Source of the DNA: Methanoculleus bourgensis MS2
GTDB taxonomy: Archaea > Halobacteriota > Methanomicrobia > Methanomicrobiales > Methanoculleaceae
DNA: 64,000 nucleotides
NCBI RefSeq assembly: GCF_000304355.2
Contig: NC_018227.2
Location: 2,480,001 to 2,544,000, forward strand
Direction: 5' to 3'
Under the pieces are notes generated by a model. That model ran no database searches. It saw nothing but the letters and a program-made list of their open reading frames with translations, and was not told the DNA's origin. Positions 9,137 to 17,600 of this stretch are shown here, in pieces (the stretch's first letter is position 1; every line of letters starts with the position of its first letter). Position numbers and translations under genes: made by a program.

Positions 9137-9268
9137 GGAGACGGTTGCCCAAAGCACGCGGGCGCGGTCTCCGGGATGCCGATCCTTGAGCTCCTCGAGG
9201 GTTTGCGGGCGGCATACCTGGAGATAGAGGGTTGGACGGGGGACGACCCGGTCAGGGCGGCGGGGTAG
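9137..9268 (+). pseudogene. Relic of a cobN 3' end
   Basis: Reading from 9137 gives GRRLPKARGRGLRDADP; after skipping one extra T at 9186-9187 it continues ELLEGLRAAYLEIEGWTGDD and stops at 9268. This aligns residue by residue with the C-terminal segment of the intact CobN encoded at 31574-35266 (GRRLLEAHGRGLWDADPDV, LDGLRAAYLEMEGW). DNA identity over about 80 bases is roughly 80% by eye. So a second cobN once stood here and was lost except for its last ~45 codons, just before the ABC exporter genes. The remainder of the spacer 8952-9320 shows nothing recognised. Confidence 0.75.
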
Positions 9269-9320
9269 TGAACATGAGATACGGGCGTCAAGAGATAGAG
9301 GGAGCAGCAGGAGGAGTAGT

Positions 9321-10277
9321 TTGGCGGCGATAGAGACATCAGGATTAACAAAACGCTTCGGCAGCCTCGTTGCGGTCGACCGGCTGGATCTCGCGATCGA
9401 CCGGGAGATCTTCGGTCTCCTCGGACCGAACGGCTCTGGGAAGACGACGACCGTGAAGATGCTGACGACGCTCCTCGCCCCGACGGAAGGTGACGCAACG
9501 ATCTGCGGGCACTCGGTGACGGGAAACCCGCTCGCGGTCAGGGAGCAGATCAGCTATGTCCCGCAGGATATGGCGGTCGACCCGAAACTCACCGGACGGG
9601 AGAACGTCATCTTCTTTGCAAAGGTCTACGGCGTCCCCCGCCCCCGGGAGACCGCAGACGAGGCGCTCGCGATGCTGGACCTTGCGTCCCGTGCGGACGA
9701 CCCTGTACGGACCTACTCGGGCGGGATGCGCAGAAGGCTTGAGCTGGCGCAGGCGCTTGTCCACGACCCGGAGGTGCTCTTCCTTGACGAACCGACGATC
9801 GGGCTTGATGTGGCGGGCAGGAGAAGGATCTGGGAGCATATCATTGTGCTGAAAAACCGGGGGATGACGGTCTTTGTCACGACGCACTACATGGATGAGG
9901 CGGACCAGGCCTGCGACCGGATCGGGATCATCGACTACGGCCGGGTGGTGGCGACCGGGAACCCGGCTGCGCTGAAGGCGACGGTCTGCCGGGATATCGT
10001 CTCGATCCGGGCCGACGGGACGTTCCAGGACGAACTCCCGGAAGGTGTCACCTTTCTTGGCAGGACCGATGACGAACTCAGGTTTGAGGTGGATAAGGGT
10101 GAAGAGGCTGGCCTTGCCCTCTCCCGCGCGCTCACGAAAGGCGGGATGACGGTCAGGTCGGTCTCGGTCCGGCAGCCGACCCTCGACGACGTCTTCCTCG
10201 CCCTGGTCGGGGAGCAGGACGAGACGGAGGCGTTTGACGCCCGGCGGTTTCGGAGGATACTTCGGGGGCGGGCATGA
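9321..10277 (+). CDS. ABC transporter ATP-binding protein, DrrA family
   Basis: 318 residues; energises export by the downstream permease. Walker A GPNGSGKTTTVK (~33-44), Q-loop, signature SGGMRRRLELAQAL (~134-147), Walker B VLFLDEPTIGLD and an H-loop in VTTHYMDEAD are all present, followed by the C-terminal ~80-residue extension (DELPEGVTF to LDDVFLALVG) typical of daunorubicin-resistance-type ATPases. The start is a TTG at 9321 with a strong GGAGGAG ribosome site just before it; no ATG in frame precedes the Walker A at a sensible distance. It overlaps the permease by four bases (ATGA). The substrate is unknown; the family exports drugs or lipids. Confidence 0.9.
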   Translation: MAAIETSGLTKRFGSLVAVDRLDLAIDREIFGLLGPNGSGKTTTVKMLTTLLAPTEGDATICGHSVTGNPLAVREQISYVPQDMAVDPKLTGRENVIFFAKVYGVPRPRETADEALAMLDLASRADDPVRTYSGGMRRRLELAQALVHDPEVLFLDEPTIGLDVAGRRRIWEHIIVLKNRGMTVFVTTHYMDEADQACDRIGIIDYGRVVATGNPAALKATVCRDIVSIRADGTFQDELPEGVTFLGRTDDELRFEVDKGEEAGLALSRALTKGGMTVRSVSVRQPTLDDVFLALVGEQDETEAFDARRFRRILRGRA

Positions 10278-10999
10278 GGCGGATGTTCTATTACATGGAA
10301 CGGGACTTCCGCCGCTGGCTCCGTGGCAGGGTCAATGTCGTCTCGACGTTGATCCTGCCTGCGGCATGGCTCATCTTCGTCGGCCTTGCTCTCCCGATAC
10401 GGTTCACCGACAACTACCTCGACTTCATCGCCCCCGGCATCCTGGTCCTGACGATGCTTGGTGCATCCTTCCAGGGCGGAGCGCTCCTGATGTTTGATAA
10501 GATCCTCGGCTACCTCCAGAAGTTCCTTGCGATGCCCGCGCCGAGGGAGAGCATCCTCTTTGGCAAGATCCTCTTCATCACCCTCCGGGGTCTGATCCAG
10601 ACGACGGTCATCCTGGTCATCGCCATCCTGCTTGGAGCGCACTTCCTCGACCCGGTCCTCCTCCTTGCGATCTATACCGTCCTCTTCATCTTCGGCATCC
10701 TCCTCTCATCGCTGATGACGACGGTCGCCCTCAAACTTGAGGACCACGACTCCTACGCGGCAATCAACGCGATGATCTCGATGCCGCTCTTCTTCACGAG
10801 CAGTGCGCTGATGCCCTACGACCAGATGCCGGACTGGCTCGCGGCGCTTGCGAGGCTAAACCCGGTCTCCTACGCGATCGATGCGATCAGGGACCTCCAG
10901 GCGGGGATATTTCCGGCGGCCACCTTCCTCGGGCTTCTCGTCGGTGCAATCCTGGTACTCCTGATGAGCGTCACCGTCTTTCGGAGGGCGACAGTCTGA
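10274..10999 (+). CDS. ABC-2 type transporter permease, DrrB family
   Basis: 241 residues with about six membrane segments. The cytoplasmic N-terminus (YYMERDFRRWLRGRVN) precedes the first segment, and the internal ABC-2 motif region reads FQGGALLMFDKILGYLQKFLAMPAPRES, which docks onto the ATPase. The last third (LMPYDQMPDWLAALARLNPVSYAIDAIR) matches the conserved end of the family. It is coupled to the preceding ATPase by a four-base overlap, so the pair forms a complete exporter. The 231 bases that follow (11000-11230) show no gene. Confidence 0.9.
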   Translation: MRRMFYYMERDFRRWLRGRVNVVSTLILPAAWLIFVGLALPIRFTDNYLDFIAPGILVLTMLGASFQGGALLMFDKILGYLQKFLAMPAPRESILFGKILFITLRGLIQTTVILVIAILLGAHFLDPVLLLAIYTVLFIFGILLSSLMTTVALKLEDHDSYAAINAMISMPLFFTSSALMPYDQMPDWLAALARLNPVSYAIDAIRDLQAGIFPAATFLGLLVGAILVLLMSVTVFRRATV

Positions 11000-11230
11000 C
11001 CGGGTGGCCACCGGGGGAGGAGCGACACGGCCTGTCCCCGATCATAGATACGCGTTGATCGGTACCGCCCCTCACTCTCGTATGCAGGAGATCAGGGTTT
11101 GGAGAGGCCCCCCATCAGCCGACTGGGATGGTGCTCCCACGGGGTCTGCTGTTCCGGTCATCTCCTGTTCCGGGAGGAATGGTGGGGACCAACCGGGCGC
11201 CGGGTAAGAAAAAAGAGGATGCGTGCTCCG

Positions 11231-12199
11231 TCACCGGCGCCTGGCGGCGAGAAGGAGAGCACCGGCAATCGCTACGATAGCGACGAGAGGTTGAATCGGC
11301 GCACCCTGTGGTGAGGGAGACTCTTCATCCCCGGGTGTCACCAGCTCTTTGTTGTATGCCAGCACATCCGGGATGCTGTCAACGCCGTCGATCGATTTCG
11401 GGAAGTTGGTGAATATCACCCGTTTTGCCGGAATACCCTGGTCCCGGAGGGCTTCCTCGATGCCTTTGGCCATCTCGCCTGACTGCATGTTCTCAACGAC
11501 GTACCTGACGTTCTGGTATTTTTCAGGGTGGCTCTGGATGTCGTCCACGATCATCTGCGGGACGAACTTTCCATCACCGTAAAACGCGGGCCCGAAGACC
11601 GTCACCACCGAGAGACCGAGCCACTCCTCAACCGCCTCACGCTGCCAGATCATGACGATGGCCTCCTGCCCCGGGATGACCGTTTTTTCTTCCCCGGAGA
11701 GGTCGGTTGCATTGATCATCCTGATGTACTCGCCGAACCGCTCTTCATAATACGTTGTGTTCCCAGGGTCTGCGGCGACCAGCCAGCCTGTAACCTCACG
11801 CCCGAGGGCTCGCGCACCTTCCGGAGTGTTCCAGACCATCGACGGATTCTGCAGGGTTGTCCATTCGACGTTGCCGTAGCCGTTTGCAGTCATGAACTTC
11901 TCCACAAACGGCATCACGTTTTCACGGTCGACCGACCCGTTGATCGCCACAAAGAGGTCGGCGTTGGCGATGAACTCCCGCTGAAGCTGGATCCGGTTCG
12001 GGATGATGTCCCCCTGGACATGCGGGCAGATCGCGGGATCGGCGATGTATATCACCTCAACCCGGTCGCCGCCGATGAACTGGATCGGGTCCCAGAGGAC
12101 CGATGTGGTCGAGACTACCGACAATCCTGCCGCCGGAGGCATGGCCAGGGCCAGCAGGATAATGCATGTGAGTAAAACCTTCTTGTCCATTGATAACAC
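11231..12199 (-). CDS. Metal ABC transporter substrate-binding protein (ZnuA/TroA-like), membrane-anchored
   Basis: 322 residues. Residues 1-25 are a signal peptide (LLTCIILLALAMPPAAG), then comes a TroA-type binding fold and, after a Ser/Pro-rich linker, a C-terminal membrane helix ending LLLAARRR, the usual way archaea tether binding proteins. The metal-site region reads ADPAICPHVQGDI where bacterial ZnuA has a PGxDPHxYEP motif, so the first His is kept (CPH) but the rest differs, and there is no His-rich loop. It is the last gene of the fmdE-ATPase-permease-binding protein operon. Zinc or manganese is plausible; the altered loop leaves room for another metal. Confidence 0.8.
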   Translation of the reverse strand: MLSMDKKVLLTCIILLALAMPPAAGLSVVSTTSVLWDPIQFIGGDRVEVIYIADPAICPHVQGDIIPNRIQLQREFIANADLFVAINGSVDRENVMPFVEKFMTANGYGNVEWTTLQNPSMVWNTPEGARALGREVTGWLVAADPGNTTYYEERFGEYIRMINATDLSGEEKTVIPGQEAIVMIWQREAVEEWLGLSVVTVFGPAFYGDGKFVPQMIVDDIQSHPEKYQNVRYVVENMQSGEMAKGIEEALRDQGIPAKRVIFTNFPKSIDGVDSIPDVLAYNKELVTPGDEESPSPQGAPIQPLVAIVAIAGALLLAARRR

Positions 12200-12216
12200 T
12201 CTCCGCTACGGTTTTA

Positions 12217-13047
12217 TTAACTCTTCCGAACTGTTATCCGCCTCCTTGGTGAGACGATGACCGCGAAGGCAAAGACGACACCGAAGAGGAGTGCGGTGAG
12301 CGGGGCAACGGGGAGGGAGTGGTTCAGGCCGGCAAGCGCTCCTATAACGCTGATGCATGCGGCGACGATCGGAGCCGCGATGAACATCTGTCGTATATTC
12401 CGACAGAACTGGAGCACGATCACGGCCGGCATCACCAGCCAGATGTAGAGGAGGAGGCCGCCGACGATGTTCAGGCTGAGGGCGACCGTCATCGCGATCA
12501 TGAAGAGGAGCGCGTAGTAGACCGGTCTGACCCGGATGCCTGCTGCTTCTGCTATCCTTCGATCGAAGATGATCGCGGTGATCTCTTTTGAGAAGAGGGT
12601 GACAAAGAGGATGGCGACGATCGATATCAGCGCCAGCGCGTAGATCTCTTCCCGGTAGAGCGATATGACGTCACCGAAGAGGAGCCCGCTTGCGTCGAAT
12701 CCACGCCCGATCTGCTGCAGGTACGCTATGAAGAAGACCGCGACTGCCATCGAGGTGCCGAAGAGCGCACCGAGCGCGGTGTCGGCCGAGACCTTTGCCC
12801 GGTCGGAGAGCGGGCCGAGGAGGCCGGCGACCGCGAGGCCGGCGATGATGGCGGTCAGTGTGGGGTTCAGTGAGAGGAAGATCCCGACAGCGGCACCGGC
12901 GAACGCGGCATGGGCCATGGTAAAGCCGATAGAGCCCATGTTTATCTGGACGATGATCACCGAGAGGATGCTGCAGGCGATCGAGGCAAGGAGCATCGCT
13001 TCGACCGCGTGGCAGACGACGTTGTTCGGGATGAGGAACTCAAGCAC
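12217..13047 (-). CDS. Metal ABC transporter permease (ZnuB/TroC-like)
   Basis: About 276 residues from a GTG at 13047, which overlaps the stop of the upstream ATPase gene by eight bases; a longer reading from 13092 is possible but less likely. About eight hydrophobic segments; the family segment GSIGFTMAHAAFAGAAVGIFL lies near the N-terminus and GLLLYIWLVMPAVIVLQF near residue 200. It forms the membrane channel for the metal delivered by the binding protein encoded next. Confidence 0.88.
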   Translation of the reverse strand: MLEFLIPNNVVCHAVEAMLLASIACSILSVIIVQINMGSIGFTMAHAAFAGAAVGIFLSLNPTLTAIIAGLAVAGLLGPLSDRAKVSADTALGALFGTSMAVAVFFIAYLQQIGRGFDASGLLFGDVISLYREEIYALALISIVAILFVTLFSKEITAIIFDRRIAEAAGIRVRPVYYALLFMIAMTVALSLNIVGGLLLYIWLVMPAVIVLQFCRNIRQMFIAAPIVAACISVIGALAGLNHSLPVAPLTALLFGVVFAFAVIVSPRRRITVRKS

Positions 13048-13783
13048 GCGCGTCACTCCCTGAAGCCGTCCGGACAATATCCTCGACCTCATCGGGCGTG
13101 CAGGTGTGGTCTGCCGTCACCTCTCCCCCGTTCATCACCAGGATCCGGATCGGCCGGGGCGGGAGGTCGTCAAAGGCGTGGGAGACGACGATGACCGTGA
13201 TGCCTGCCCCGGCGAGGTCGTGCAGGAGGGTGCTGACCGAGTGTTTTGCGATGAGGTCGAGGTTGCTGAATGGCTCATCGAGGAGCATGATCTCCGGCTC
13301 TTTGGCAAGGTTCTGGGCAATGAGGACCTTCTGCTGCTGCCCACCGGAGAGCGTCCCGATGGGCGCGTCGGCTAGGTCCTCAATCCCGAGCATCTGCATC
13401 GCCTGCCGGGCGGCCCTGATGTCGGGTTCTTTTGGGCGGTTGAGGTAGCCGAGCCTGCCGTAGCGGCCCATCAGCACAACCTCTCCTGCGGTGAACGGGG
13501 ATAAGGGGTCGAACGCGAAGTTCTGGATGACGTATCCTACACGCCTCCGCACCCCGACGCCGTCTTCGAGGAGGTTGATGCCGCAGATGCGGGCCGAGCC
13601 GTGGGTGATCCGGAGCATGCCGTTGATCGTCTCAAGGAGGGTCGTCTTTCCGGCGCCGTTCGGGCCCCCGACCACCACGAACTCGCCGCGGTCTATGGTC
13701 AGATTGATGTTGCGCAGCGAGGGGTTTGCCGCCCCCTCATACGCGGTGTAGACGCCTGAGAGGGTTATGGTAGGGCCTGTCAT
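13040..13783 (-). CDS. Metal ABC transporter ATP-binding protein (ZnuC-like)
   Basis: 247 residues with Walker A GGPNGAGKTTLLE (~37-49), signature LSGGQQQKVLIAQNL and Walker B IMLLDEPFSNLD, plus the switch His in VVSHAFDD. It hydrolyses ATP to drive uptake through the adjoining permease. It overlaps the FmdE-like gene upstream by four bases and the permease downstream by eight, so all four genes are translationally coupled or nearly so. The C-terminus ends in a short acidic tail (CTPDEVEDIVRTASG). Confidence 0.9.
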   Translation of the reverse strand: MTGPTITLSGVYTAYEGAANPSLRNINLTIDRGEFVVVGGPNGAGKTTLLETINGMLRITHGSARICGINLLEDGVGVRRRVGYVIQNFAFDPLSPFTAGEVVLMGRYGRLGYLNRPKEPDIRAARQAMQMLGIEDLADAPIGTLSGGQQQKVLIAQNLAKEPEIMLLDEPFSNLDLIAKHSVSTLLHDLAGAGITVIVVSHAFDDLPPRPIRILVMNGGEVTADHTCTPDEVEDIVRTASGSDARA

Positions 13784-14217
13784 TCCATCCTGGAGGTGAA
13801 GAGGCGGTCATCGGGTAACGCAAAGAGTTCCTCGGCGTAATGCTCGATGGCGGCCTCGTAGCCCTCACCCTGTGGCGGCAGGTCGAAGGGGTGCGGGATG
13901 ATCACCATCGTTGACCCACCCGAGATGAATTCGCATCGTATCGTGCTGCTCTCGTGGATCTCGATGTTCCTCTTCCCGAGCGTGCAGCCGCACCCGAGCT
14001 GGACGCCGTCGACGAGGCAGGATTCGGGCGGGGTGCCGGCACAGTGGATGACGGCCTGCATCTTGAATGGATCATCACAGAATGTCTTCCGGACGTACCG
14101 GCCGATCCGGTAGCCGAGTACGATGAACGGTCCGAGGTGGCCGTGGAACGCGGCGAGGTCGGCCGGGGTGTAATCGCGGGTGAGGTTCTGGTAGCGACAG
14201 CCGCTGTGTTGGTTCAT
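13780..14217 (-). CDS. FmdE/FwdE-like protein heading a metal-uptake operon
   Basis: 145 residues with the FmdE core: FHGHLGPFIVLGYRIGRY near residues 24-41 and, after it, HCAGTPPESCLVDGVQLGCGCTL with clustered Cys and His expected to bind metal. The C-terminal zinc ribbon found in longer FwdE proteins is absent. The family is named after formylmethanofuran dehydrogenase subunit E, but no fwd genes are nearby. The gene instead overlaps a metal ABC transporter ATPase by four bases. Inference: a metal-binding accessory, chaperone or sensor for the transporter rather than an enzyme subunit. A TATA-like GTTATATG (14241-14248, minus strand) lies close to the ATG. Confidence 0.8.
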   Translation of the reverse strand: MNQHSGCRYQNLTRDYTPADLAAFHGHLGPFIVLGYRIGRYVRKTFCDDPFKMQAVIHCAGTPPESCLVDGVQLGCGCTLGKRNIEIHESSTIRCEFISGGSTMVIIPHPFDLPPQGEGYEAAIEHYAEELFALPDDRLFTSRME

Positions 14218-14240
14218 AGAGATCCGGTGGGCTGTTTTAT

Positions 14241-14248
14241 CATATAAC
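14241..14248 (-). promoter_or_regulatory. TATA-like box for the fmdE-metal transporter operon
   Basis: GTTATATG on the minus strand, 24 bases before the start, would give a leaderless mRNA. A second AT-rich box (14270-14282) would give a leader of about 30 bases. Confidence 0.4.
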
Positions 14249-14252
14249 TGTT

Positions 14253-14626
14253 TATCGACGTCACATTAAGTAAAAAATATAATCAACACCGTATTTACTC
14301 CTCAACCTCCGCAGGCCAGAGCGAACCGGTGTCGCGGGGTTCGTGGCACCTCCTGCCATGCTTCCGGCTCAGGGTTGCACCAATCACTCCCTGTGGGGTG
14401 GCCAGATCGCTGATCAGCATCTACTCCACCCCGAGGGTAGAGGTCAGGGAGATCGGCAGGTTGCACGCGGGACCGCGGGAGGGGGCGGAAACGAGTTCGC
14501 CTGCCCCACCGCCTCCGCCTACCTTATAGTCATCGCTCTACCTGCAGCCATAGGGTCTGAACAGTCCCGTCACGACGAAGGGAACATTGTCCTGCGGCAC
14601 CTCACCGGGATTCAAAAAAGGGTGTT
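14253..14626. other. Spacer without a recognised gene
   Basis: About 370 bases between the fmdE promoter and the stop of the large surface protein. An ORF on the plus strand here is the shadow of the surface gene. Nothing structural was recognised. Confidence 0.4.
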
Positions 14627-17600
14627 TCAGGTTCTCCTCCTCACGAGGAAGAGAGATACCCCGAGCGCCAGGACCGCCACCCACACTGGGAGCGGGGTGG
14701 GCTGCGGCGTCGTCGGGGTCGTGTCGACCGGCGTCGTCGTCACGTCCGCCGGCGGTGTGGTCTCGGTCTCGATGGGCTCCAGGGTTGGCTCTTCGACATC
14801 AGGTGCCTTCCCGGTCGCCGTGATGGCGAAGAGACTGAACCCCTCAGGGCTTGCCGCGAAGATGGCATTCCCGTTCTCCTCGCCGAGCGCCTCGACCGGG
14901 ACCTCCCGCCACCCGTCATCGGTGAGCCGGAAGAGCCGGACCTCATCTTTGGTGCAGCCCTGCGCCGCGAGCCAGTTGGCTGGTACCGCGAACCGGAACT
15001 CGACGCTGCTGAAGTCCTCGGCAGCCGCCCTGTAGAGGGTTGCCTCAATGTACTGGTAGACCGTGCCGGTTGGGGCCTTGGCATCCCGCGGGAGCGAGCC
15101 CTTCGCCATCGTCACCATGACGTCTCTAATCTGGTTCTTCGCGGTGAAGGTGACCGCCGAGATGGCGGTCCGGTCCATCGAGAGGACGACGCGTTCGCCG
15201 ACCTTGAGGTTGCTTGCCGCACCGACCGATGCCTGGGAGCCGCTGCCACCGCCGCCGCTGCTCCTGGATGGGGCGGGGGCCGGGGGTGAGGAGGGGGCCA
15301 CGGCGCCGATCGCGAACGCGGAGAACCCCTCCGGCGAGATGGCCGTAAAGACCATCATGCCGTTCTCCATCCCTGCGTAGGTCGTCTGCAGCACCGAGCG
15401 GTTGCCGTCGTCGCCCAGCCGGAATATCCGGATGGCATCGATGCCGCCGTTTGCGTCCACCCAGCCGGGCGAGACCGTCAGCCGCAGGACGGCGTCGCGG
15501 ATGGTATCAGTGGGGGTGGTCTTGGTGAAGTAGACCGCGTAGGCGATGCCGGCGATCTCGGAGCCCTCGTCCTGTGCTGCAAGGGCGAACGCGGTCTGCG
15601 TCGCGTCGCCCGGCTGCTCGTAGATCGTCGTCGTTATCCCAAGGGCGGGGTCGTAGTTGTCCATCTCGGCCGTGAACGAAACTGAGACGTTGCCGGCGCT
15701 GCCGACCGTGGCGTTGACGGGAGCGGACTCCAGGTGAACGCCGGTGACGTTGCCGGTCGAGACATTGCCGGCGGTGGTGAGATTCTCGGTCTTGATGGTG
15801 ACAGCAAGACCGCCGGTCTGGAGGTGGATCTCGTTGCCGGTGACGTTGAGCCCGGCGGTGGCGTTGAAGGTCACCTGCTGACCGCCCTCGCCGGTGGTGA
15901 CGTTGACTGCATCACTCCCGAGGGTGAAGTTCTCCTCCGCCTTCGGAGGAGCCGGCGGGATGTCCCGGGCGGTGACGACGCCGGTTGCGCTGCTGCTCCC
16001 GGCGGTGTTCGCGACCGTCAGGGTGACGGTGAACCGGCCGACCTGAGTGTAGGTGTGGACCGGGTTCTGCTCGGTCGATGTGGCACCGTCCCCGAAGGCC
16101 CAGTACCAGGAGTCAGCACCGGTCGAGGCGTCGGTGAACCGGACGGTGAGCGGCACGTTGCCGCTCGTGACGTTTGCAGTGAAGTTTGCAACCGGGGCTG
16201 GCCCGGAGGGTTCGGTCACGGTGATGGTCGCGGTCGCGCTATCGCTCCCGGCGGTGTTCGCGACCGTCAGGGTCACGGTGTAGGTGCCGGGGGCCTCGTA
16301 GGTGTGACTCGGGTTCTGCTCAGCGGAGGTTGTGTTGTCCCCGAAGTCCCAGGACCAGGTTGCCGCACCGGTGGATTCATCGGTGAACGCAACCGTGAGC
16401 GGGGCGTCACCGCTTATCGGTTCTGCCTTGAAGGCGGCAACCGGCGCCGTCACAACCTCATCGAGGTTGAGGTGGAGGGTTGCGGTCTTAGCCTCCTCGA
16501 TGGTGATCTCCGACGCGGCGTCGATGTAGCCGTCTTTCTTGAGGGTGACGGTGTGAGTGCCGATCCCGATCCCGTCGATCGTGGTGTTCGTCAGTTTGCC
16601 GGTATCGGCACCGTCGATGAAGACCTTTGCACCTGCCGGCACCGAGGTGACGGCGAGGCTCCCGGTCAGGGTGGTCAGGTCGAGGTGGACCGCTACAGTC
16701 TCCCCTGCCTCCACGGTCACCGGCGTCGAAGCGTCGGCGTACCCGTCGAGTTTCAGGGTGATGACGTGCTCGCCGACCGGGATCCCGGTGAGGGTGGCGT
16801 TGGTCGTAAGTCCGGTGTCAGTGCCGTCGAGATAGATCGCAGCATTCGCGGGTGCTGAGGTAACTTCGACGCTCCCGACCGGGACCGTCACGGTGATGGT
16901 CGCGGTCGCGCTGTCGCTCCCGACGGTGTTCGTGACCGTCAGGGTCACGGTGTAGGTGCCGGGGGCCTCGTAGGTGTGAGTCGGGTTCCGCTGGTCGCTG
17001 GTCGCGTTGTCCCCGAAGTCCCAGGACCAGATTGCCGCACCGGTGGATTCATCGGTGAACGCAACCGTGAGCGGGACGTCACCACTTATCGGTTCTGCCT
17101 TGAAGGCGGCAACCGGCGCCGTCACAACCTCGTCAAGGTCAAAGTGGAGAGCTGCGGTCTCTCCGGCTGTCACGATTACCATCTTCGTGGCGTCGACGTA
17201 GCCCGCAAGTTTCAGGGTAACGTTGTGCTCGCCGGCCGGGATGCCGGTGAGGGCAGCGTTGGTGAACTTGCCGGTGTTCTCACCGTCCAGGAAGATCGTT
17301 GCATTTGTGGGCACCGAGGTAACTTCGATGCTCCCGGTCGTGATGATCTCCTCAAGGTCGAGGTGGAGGGTTGCGGACTTAGCCTCCTCGATGGTGATCT
17401 CCGACGTGGCGTCGACGTAGCCGTCCTTCCTGAGGGTGACGGTATGACTCCCGATCCCGATCCCGTCGATCGTGGTGTTCGTCAGTTTGCCGGTATCGGC
17501 ACCGTCGATGAAGACCTTCGCGCCTGCCGGCACCGAGGTGACGGCGAGGCTCCCGGTCAGGGTGGTCAGGTCGAGGTGGACCGCTGCGGTCTTCCCTGCC

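Noticed and set aside
14343-15035. A 230-codon plus-strand ORF
   Set aside because: Begins in a spacer and runs antisense over the surface protein gene; no protein character.
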